This document shows positions 58,491 through 64,000 of a stretch of DNA of 64,000 nt, piece after piece (the first letter of the stretch is position 1; the number at the start of each line of letters is the position of its first letter). The stretch lies in the NCBI GenBank assembly GCA_001939145.1, contig LSRX01000347.1, positions 43,513-107,512 of the forward strand, given 5' to 3'. A model generated the notes under the pieces. The model was not told the origin of the DNA. It ran no database searches and was given only the letters and a program-made list of their open reading frames with translations. The translations under genes and the position numbers were made by a program. The DNA comes from Symbiodinium microadriaticum. Its lineage: Eukaryota > Sar > Dinophyceae > Suessiales > Symbiodiniaceae.

Positions 58491-58721
58491 GTACAGCCTT
58501 ATTTGCAATCTTTGGCTCAGCTTATAGCACCCTTTACTAGGACTTTAAAGCAACCATGTGTCCTCTGATCCAACCTGGAGTCCGAGTTCGTGGTTTAGGG
58601 TCGCAGGGTTTCGGTCAAATCTATGTTGCTTTTCCATGTGTGTGTGTGCCTGCATGTGTGCACGTGTGGCTCGTGGCGCAGAAGTTCTTCCGGTTTTACT
58701 TTGGGGTTCATCTTGGTGTCC

Positions 58722-58793
58722 TGCAAACCTACAACACATCAGCCCTCATTATGCTATTGTTGGAATATCCGCTGCCTGCACCATGGACAAGGG
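58722..58793 (+). CDS. Weak candidate exon
   Basis: The open frame LQTYNTSALIMLLLEYPLPA ends at a TGA. Composition is good, but two other frames are also open. Confidence 0.35.
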
Positions 58794-58915
58794 TTTGATG
58801 GACACGCATCATCAGCTATTCGTTTTGGCACGTCCAAGGTGTAGGTATGTTTCGGGTTGAGAGTGCACAGCATTCAGGTGTCCAGTTCCTGCAGTCCTGT
58901 AAGAGTGCCTGTGAG

Positions 58916-59277
58916 GAACCTCTGCGCACTGAAGACCCTCAAGTTCTACCAGGGAGAGTGCGACTTGCGTAATGCCTGGTTCGAGATCTGTGACCAGGTC
59001 GTGTCATTGCAGGGCGTGGCTCCCCCTCAGAAATCCGAGTGCTACCCTTACCGGCAGCATCTGCAATCTCTCCATGTGCCTTTCGCCGCTTATTTCGCAG
59101 AAAAGCTGGACGGTTTCCGCGCGATTTTCTTCGAGCACCAGCTCCACAAAATGGATCCAGGGAATCCGGCGCTGAGGGATTTCCGGCTGGCGATGGAGGC
59201 GGCCATTCCTGACCAGTGGATGGAGCTCTTGCGGCAGCACCGGCAGGCGTGGCTCTGGTTGCCCAAACCATCTGACA
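58916..59277 (+). CDS. RNF213: RNF213 C-terminal-half exon (362 bases)
   Basis: Acceptor CTGTGAG, donor GTAAGA at 59278. It reads NLCALKTLKFYQGECDLRNA, WFEICDQVVSLQGVAPPQKS, LHVPFAAYFAEKLDGFRAIF, MDPGNPALRDFRLAMEAAIP, DQWMELLRQHRQAWLWLPKP. A clearly folded domain in the region expected for the E3 shell. Exact match not recalled. Confidence 0.8.
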
Positions 59278-59402
59278 GTAAGACTAAGTATTACACAAGA
59301 TAAGAGCATGCGACATGACAGTCTCTGAATGACGTGGCTGATCGAACATGATGTTTTTTTTTATGATCTTTCGTGAAGAACTCTAAATACATTACGCATT
59401 AG

Positions 59403-59518
59403 GAATCTCCGGGCACAAGAGACATCAGGCTTACGTCAAGGACCTGGCGGTCTTGAAGCTGACGGCGGTGCCCCTTCCCCAGACTGAGCAGCTACGGATT
59501 CTTCAACCTATCTTCCAG
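59403..59518 (+). CDS. RNF213: Exon with probable GA donor
   Basis: Acceptor GCATTAG. It reads ISGHKRHQAYVKDLAVLKLT then AVPLPQTEQLRILQPIFQ, phase 0. The following intron starts GAGCAG and the acceptor side repeats CTTCCAGGAGCA, so the splice can be placed as CTTCCAG|GAGCA on both sides (a GA-AG intron). Confidence 0.65.
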
Positions 59519-59643
59519 GAGCAGTCAGGTTTCGGGTTCAGGGATGTAGGGGTTCAGGTTTAGGGACTTAAACTTAGTGGTTTAGCGGTTTGGGAATGTA
59601 GGGTAGAAAGTGTAAGGTGTCGGTTGTCCACCTTCCAGGAGCA
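59512..59643 (+). repeat. 12-bp direct repeat flanking a telomere-like intron
   Basis: CTTCCAGGAGCA at 59512-59523 and 59632-59643; between them lie TTTAGGG-derived units. Confidence 0.85.
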
Positions 59644-59688
59644 ATCTGCTTTCGAAGACTGGGGGGCACCTGGACGGCAGTGGTATAG
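59639..59688 (+). CDS. RNF213: Exon
   Basis: Acceptor CTTCCAG, donor GTGAGC at 59689. It reads EQSAFEDWGAPGRQWY. It continues PIFQ in phase 0. Confidence 0.6.
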
Positions 59689-59869
59689 GTGAGCAAACTA
59701 ATTATGTTAGACAGGCCAGAGAAGCAACTGTGAGATTCGCATTGAGGCTGTAGGTTTGAGGGTTTAGGGCTTGTGGGTTAGCACAAGAGAAGTAGGACAT
59801 GGAGAGGCTCTTAGAACAGAGAGCAATCTTCCCCATACTGGTGCGTAGGTTCAGAGTCTAGAATGCACC

Positions 59870-59930
59870 CTAAACCCCTAAACCACTAAACCCTAACCCC
59901 CTAAACTCCCAAACCCTAAACCAGACTTCG
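59870..59930 (+). repeat. CCCTAAA tract
   Basis: CCCTAAACCCCTAAACCAC and related units. Confidence 0.9.
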
Positions 59931-60002
59931 AAAAGCTGCCGGATCCAATGCCGAAACCCTCCTGACTGAAGTCGCCTCACACCACACCTGTGCGGCCTGA
60001 AT

Positions 60003-60070
60003 CTAGGACATTTTCAGGTGGGTAGTTACCGTTATAGGAGCCTTCTAGATCAGGATTCTCAAACCCTAAA
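60003..60070. mobile_element. Left half of family I
   Basis: CTAGGACATTTTCAGGTGGG then AGTTACCGTTATAGGAGCC; the right half is lost. Confidence 0.75.
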
Positions 60071-60096
60071 GCCTATAGTTCTCCTTATTTTTTCAG

Positions 60097-60229
60097 GTAC
60101 CGGAGATTCATCAGTTCTTGTGGTGCCACCAGGGCAGCCTCCAGGCGGTGCTGCGGCAACTTGCGGCCGTCCCAAGCCAGCTCAGAGATCTGGAAGGTTT
60201 CATGGCCTCCATGAGCCTCGACAAGTTTA
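60097..60229 (+). CDS. RNF213: RNF213 C-terminal exon with VPEIHQFLWCHQ
   Basis: Acceptor TTTTTCAG, donor GTAACC at 60230. It reads VPEIHQFLWCHQGSLQAVLR then QLAAVPSQLRDLEGFMASMS. LP...EFY.WLH..L...L is a recognisable RNF213 motif of the far C-terminal half. A family D element begins in the donor. Confidence 0.8.
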
Positions 60230-60231
60230 GT

Positions 60232-60343
60232 AACCGGAGATCCCAAGACCCCTTAACTAAGGAAGATATTTTTTAACCATAATATTAAGGCCCGTATAAT
60301 TTAAGGTATTTTCCTGAATTAAGGGGTGTTGGGATGTCTTGGT
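60232..60343. mobile_element. Family D element
   Basis: CCGGAGATCCCAAGACCCC … GGGGTGTTGGGATGTCTTGG. Confidence 0.85.
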
Positions 60344-60595
60344 ATAAAGGGGCCTGAAGTGCGGATGGTTGCGGTGGCCGGGTTTTCCCGTTTCGAAGTT
60401 CTGGCACCTGGATTTGTGGGGCTTTTTTGGAGGGTTCAGGTGCCTACCAAGGGCTTGGGGGATGTGGTCTAGCCCTTAGGGAGTGCTCGCGTTTTTATTT
60501 GTTCCGGTGAGGTTTAGAGGGTGTCGGTCAGGCTAGTGAATAGGGAAAGTGGGCGCTTAGATTGCTGCCACTGTGAGTCGCATGAAACTCCTAAG

Positions 60596-61123
60596 GATCG
60601 GCCAGGAGCGGCACTTGGTAACTTCGGACATGACGACGTTGATGCACCTGGTCACAGATCACGCCTGTTCCGCGTTGCATCCTTGTGCCGCAGCACTGAA
60701 TACCACGAACACGGGCTGGCTCCCCAATGCCCGGCGCGTGCTTGCAGCAGCACGAAACGCCCTGGATTGCTCGTCACAGCAGTCTGCAACACAGCCTGTC
60801 AGCGTGAGTGCCCTGAGCATCATGGTGGAAGTCAGCCAACGGCTTGAAACGGATGTGACCGAATTCTGGAGATCGGTGCTGTTGGAAACACCAATCAAGC
60901 GTCCAATAGCGTTGCAGCAGCTTGTAGAGCGCTTGCTGCAGGGTGCCCAAGCCCACATGGACCAGAGCAGTCTGCAACATCTCCAGCTCTCTACCTACCA
61001 GCAGCTTATTCCCCATGGTGCTTCAGACGCCATCGTCAAGAGCCTTACCAGCGGGGTGCCCGTCGTTGCATCGGCACTGCAGTTGCGCAGCTTGGTCCGT
61101 GGAGCCTGCAAGGAGAACTCCAG
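60596..61123 (+). CDS. RNF213: RNF213 C-terminal exon (528 bases)
   Basis: Acceptor TCCTAAG, probable donor GTGCTT at 61124. Segments IGQERHLVTSDMTTLMHLVT, GWLPNARRVLAAARNALDCS, VSALSIMVEVSQRLETDVTE, RPIALQQLVERLLQGAQAHM, VPVVASALQLRSLVRGACKE. The longest exon of the window; helical throughout, consistent with the shell/C-terminal domain. Not aligned to a specific human segment. Confidence 0.75.
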
Positions 61124-61254
61124 GTGCTTACTGGAGGCTTTACGGTGCTTGGGACGCCAACAAAGCCTTATGACAAACCCAGTTGTGAACCCTAAGCACT
61201 ATTGCGCCTTTTACGGTGCTTCCGATCACAAATGTTGTGAGCCAGCTTCAGATG

Positions 61255-61300
61255 CAGACTTGGCCTTAATAATTGGAAGAGGATTTTGGGATAGGCGGTA
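61255..61300. mobile_element. Family E fragment
   Basis: GGCCTTAATAATTGGAAGAGG only; the right arm is not found. Confidence 0.4.
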
Positions 61301-61362
61301 CTATACTTGCAGAGGGATTGACAGGGGATACCAGGACGAATTATTCGTCAGCAAACTTAGGA

Positions 61363-61455
61363 TGCAGCCCGCAATCGCTGAGCACTGTGTCCCTGAGGTC
61401 TGCCAGTCCTGCGAGCGACGTGGCAGCAAGCCCAACTTCAACCGTCAAACAATCC
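61363..61455 (+). CDS. Weak candidate exon, Cys-containing
   Basis: The frame reads MQPAIAEHCVPEVCQSCERR then GSKPNF. C-x4-C-x2-C is suggestive of metal binding but too short to call a zinc finger. Confidence 0.35.
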
Positions 61456-61585
61456 CGGGCTTCACCAAAGCTCGGAATTCGGTAGGCAAGCCCAAACCCA
61501 AAGCCCTTTGCAGTCACCGAAGACATCTAAGCGCCGGCTCCAGCAGAACCCACAATGAACCCCCCAGGTTTTCTCCGCTTGATGT

Positions 61586-61690
61586 GAGAGTTTCCGAAAC
61601 TAGGTGTTTGCTGTGGCAGTGCCCCAAATAGTTGGATCCTTATTATAGGGACCCCCAAATGAGGCACCCCTTAATTTCGGAAACTCCCAT
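61586..61690. mobile_element. Family G element
   Basis: GAGAGTTTCCGAAACTAGG … CTTAATTTCGGAAACTCCCAT. Confidence 0.85.
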
Positions 61691-61804
61691 GTTCTTCACT
61701 CCAAGGCCGCAGCACGCCGAGCACAGCGCTGCAAACACTGCAGGACCTCGCCTGCTCGGCCGGCCCAGGAGGCTGCGAAGCAGCAAGGTTTCGGTTTCTC
61801 CGCC

Positions 61805-61895
61805 GTAGGGTTTAGGGTTTTGGGGTTTAGGGTTTCGGGGTTTCGGGGTTTAGGGTTTCGGGGTTTAGGGGGATAGGGGTTTAGGGGTTTATGAG
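61805..61895 (+). repeat. TTTAGGG tract
   Basis: GGGTTTAGGGTTTCGGGG units. Confidence 0.9.
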
Positions 61896-62548
61896 TCTTT
61901 TCTTCATGTGGAAGCACACAGAGCATAGGAGCCTGTAGCGAAGGCACCCCCAGGCCTTCGGGTGCACAGTCTTAGATGACCGAACCCCTGGTAGAACATG
62001 AGTCCTGACAGGACTAGAGCCTTGAACTTGCCTACTGTACTACAAAGCAGGCGGCCTGAAGGGAGCATCGCAAAATCCTGCGCGTTGGGTCTTTCTTTAA
62101 CCCGACTCAGGTCCCTTGAATGCCGTGCTCTGCATCGAAATCGAGGAGTTCGGCCTTCCCTGGCTACACCTGGACTTCTTGCCAGCAACTGGCAGTCTTC
62201 GGGCCGAGGGTGTTGTCCGTCTTTTTTAGACATGTGGGAGGTTTTGAACCAGAGGGATCCCTAAATGTAGGCATAACCCCCATGGGCTCTATATTCTAAT
62301 ATGTAATAATAAGGGCCCTATATTATCAAACACACAATAAGGGCCCTATACTCTGATATCCCAAGCTTGGAGGTCCAAGGCTGAACGGGAGAAGTTCGGG
62401 GTCTTCGGGCGCTGCTGAAGGGGCCTTGGTGTTTTCCTACGGCGAAAATGGCCCTAGAGGGACTGCGGCGCGCATGAAGTAAGGCTGTTTGTATGTTAAC
62501 ATGTGTGTGTGTGTGTTCAGTCAAATTTTTTGTGTTATAATCTGTCAG
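61896..62548. other. Intron, no exon recognised
   Basis: It contains AAGGGCCCTATATT repeated at 62311 and 62340 around a TATC/AATA-rich piece, and a short (GT)n at 62503. Confidence 0.45.
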
Positions 62549-62640
62549 ATCAGAGAGCACAGAAGTGTTTATTCGGGGAGTTGTATGAGGATCCCGTTAC
62601 AGCCCTCATCATGGAGCGGCCCTGTACAATCTTGGAAACT
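62549..62640 (+). CDS. Candidate exon
   Basis: Acceptor TCTGTCAG. It reads QRAQKCLFGELYEDPVTALI then MERPCTILETT. The EDPVT string recalls U-box or RING-like ligases, but the surrounding pattern is missing. Confidence 0.45.
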
Positions 62641-62775
62641 ACAAGCTATGCAGGCAGGAGACACAGAGCTTCAATCAGACAAATGCGTGGTCCAAAGCTC
62701 TAGAAATCGTAAGCTCGTGTGAACCCAAGATAGCCTTAGAGCCCACTAAATGCCAGAGTATTCGATCTCCTTCAG

Positions 62776-62874
62776 GATGCAGCCAACAGCGGTGGCGAGG
62801 TGGTCGGGTTGCCCACGGCCGTGCTCCTTGCCGCGGAGATTTTGCGAAGCTTTGAGACGCTCGGCTTCCCTGGC
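62776..62874 (+). CDS. RNF213: RNF213 C-terminal-half exon
   Basis: Acceptor TCCTTCAG, donor GTTTAC at 62875. It reads DAANSGGEVVGLPTAVLLAA then EILRSFETLGFPG. Strong coding composition. Confidence 0.65.
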
Positions 62875-63196
62875 AGTTTACAGAAACCACAAGGAAGCCC
62901 CTGAGGCGCCCAGAAGCCAAAGCAAGGGCTTTGCGGCTCCTCTGCTAGTCCGCTAGTTCCCAAAAAACTGCTTCCAGCAAGAAATGATCTTCAACCTGCT
63001 AAGACTTCCGAGCGTGCACCTGATCGTAAGACTGCCAATGCTGAAAGTGCCTGTCAGTCAGAGCCCAGCTTCGGGCTCGGGCTTGAAAGCTTTTTTTTTT
63101 TTTGGAAGGATTGAGGACCTGGAGGAAGCAACCAAAGCTCAGTGTGGACCAGGAATTGATACATCTAAACCCTAAACCCCTAAACCCTAAACCCAG

Positions 63197-63322
63197 GAGA
63201 TCGAAATTCGGCTTGCAGCACGTGGTCGCAGCTGCCGTGCTGCGTGCAGCGGCAACGCAGGCGGCCTCGCTCCTCTCCAGCGCTTCCCGGCAGTAGACGT
63301 CTTTAATGATTTGATGGTTAAG
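63197..63322 (+). CDS. Exon followed by family D
   Basis: Acceptor AACCCAG (the end of a CCCTAAA tract), donor GTACTA at 63323, 126 bases, phase 0. It reads EIEIRLAARGRSCRAACSGN, AGGLAPLQRFPAVDVFNDLM. Confidence 0.5.
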
Positions 63323-63331
63323 GTACTAGTT

Positions 63332-63441
63332 CCCAGAGAGCCCAATACTTCTTCAACAGGAATCGGGATTCCGTGATTCATGAAGAGATCGTTAATATGA
63401 CTTGAGGTATAGTGCTTCATCAGGGGGTATTGGGCTCTTTG
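63332..63441. mobile_element. Family D element
   Basis: CCCAGAGAGCCCAATAC … GGGTATTGGGCTCTTTGG; the core has diverged. Confidence 0.85.
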
Positions 63442-63747
63442 GATACTTGTTTAGCCCCATGAGTAACTGTACACTTTGGGGGTTTTATTCTACACGTGGC
63501 CTGCAGAGAAAGTCCGAACCTTTTCAGGCTTGGTTTTGGGAAGCAGGCTGTGTGGGTTTTGGGGAAGCGTTCACAGAGCCGGTGCATTGAGTGAAGCAGC
63601 ACTCACTGCCCTACGTGCTGACCATGTCGGAAGAATACGCAGTCCCGCAAGGCAAATCGATTTCAAATACTTTGGATCTCCGAAAAATTGGTAAAACAGG
63701 CCTTGTATGCCTATACTCTGGGCCCCCAAAACGAACCGGAATTACAG

Positions 63748-63819
63748 GCAAAAGAGCTGAGGAGAGTCCGGTGGCCTGGGACGGCTTGGATCACGCGCTG
63801 GCCCGTCTTTGCACGGCAG
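63748..63819 (+). CDS. Last supported exon
   Basis: Acceptor ATTACAG, donor GTGCAG at 63820. It reads KRAEESPVAWDGLDHALARL then CTA. An upstream frame (63591-63690) is also open with weaker support. No stop or polyadenylation region is identified before the window ends. Confidence 0.55.
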
Positions 63820-64000
63820 GTGCAGTCATGAGCAAATTGTCGGATTTTGGGACCGTTTCGAGCCTGGTTTTGGCTGCAAGGAGCCTGAAATCTTCATCCC
63901 TAAACTTATGGTTGCTTGCTTACTACCAGCATATTGCTCATTGGCTTTGGTTTGCTTTGGGGTAGATGATCGCGCATGACTTGCTGAAAAGAGGACATGA

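Larger units (their letters stand above)
175..63819 (+). other. RNF213: Giant RNF213/mysterin-like gene, partial at both ends
   Basis: The plus strand carries a collinear series of short exons whose translations follow the RNF213 order: stalk, AAA core with two intact ATPase sites, post-AAA blocks, C-terminal E3 half. RNF213 proteins are very large cytosolic AAA+ ATPases with ubiquitin ligase activity, linked in animals to lipid droplets and defence against intracellular microbes (family knowledge). Here the start codon, the stop codon and any RING or RZ finger are not seen. Exons before about 26 kb are unrecognised and could belong to an upstream gene. Exon limits come from AG acceptors, GT/GC donors and open frame, so they are approximate. 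The identity is firm for 33-51 kb and inferred elsewhere. Confidence 0.8.

Noticed and set aside
61363..61455. RING or other zinc finger
   Set aside because: Only C-x4-C-x2-C without the second half; another frame is also open, and splice sites are weak.
62549..62640. U-box domain from the string EDPVT
   Set aside because: The flanking U-box pattern (CPI start, GHTYE/R, WL end) is absent.
1..64000. Chromosome end or subtelomere, because of abundant CCCTAAA/TTTAGGG
   Set aside because: Tracts are short, degenerate, in both orientations and lie inside introns of one gene from end to end; no terminal array is seen.

Overview
The window looks like nuclear DNA of an intron-rich protist, most likely a dinoflagellate (inference). 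Three things point there: plant/alveolate-type telomere-like motifs (TTTAGGG/CCCTAAA) scattered in both orientations; GC-rich short exons lost in a sea of repeat-filled introns; and splice donors that read GT, GC and probably GA, with AG acceptors. There is no bacterial-style coding. The long frames on the minus strand and in the triplet arrays are shadows or low complexity.

I read almost the whole window as one giant plus-strand gene of the RNF213/mysterin family (very large AAA+ ATPase and E3 ubiquitin ligase). About 75 exon pieces can be followed, mostly 50-400 bases each. From about 0.2 to 25.4 kb the exons are short and unrecognised (N-terminal arm, or possibly another upstream gene). 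From 26 to 33 kb they are helical and resemble the RNF213 stalk. From 33 to 51 kb they follow the dynein-like AAA core in the expected order: a P-loop AGCGKT at 33.6 kb; a complete AAA unit at 40.4 kb (GETGCGKT, then AFLDEVNT); a second complete unit split over six exons (GKPGNSKS at 43.2 kb, FDEIGLAE at 45.9 kb, sensor-like GLSNFPLDAAKMNRG at 47 kb); then the post-AAA blocks ARHLLLV, GSLYDMLNM and NRFEKH at 49.5-50.2 kb. From 52 to 63.8 kb lie exons of the C-terminal E3/shell half; I could not find a RING or RZ finger there. Neither gene end is visible.

The introns are the striking part. They carry at least twelve families (called A to L here) of short palindromic, non-coding, MITE-like elements of about 85-160 bp, several present 4-10 times. 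Two of them fit an intron almost exactly: a 4-bp target duplication supplies the GT or GC donor and the inverted-repeat end supplies the AG acceptor, the arrangement expected of introners (intron-creating transposons).

A second process is visible: short (CCCTAAA)n tracts are repeatedly flanked by direct repeats of the local unique sequence (8 to 33 bp, sometimes longer). This looks like insertion of telomere-type DNA with duplication of the target. Other intron space is filled by trinucleotide, TA, TTTA, TCTG and 24-bp tandem arrays. An N at 44248 sits between two identical copies of about 218 bp that include one exon, most likely an unmerged contig overlap.
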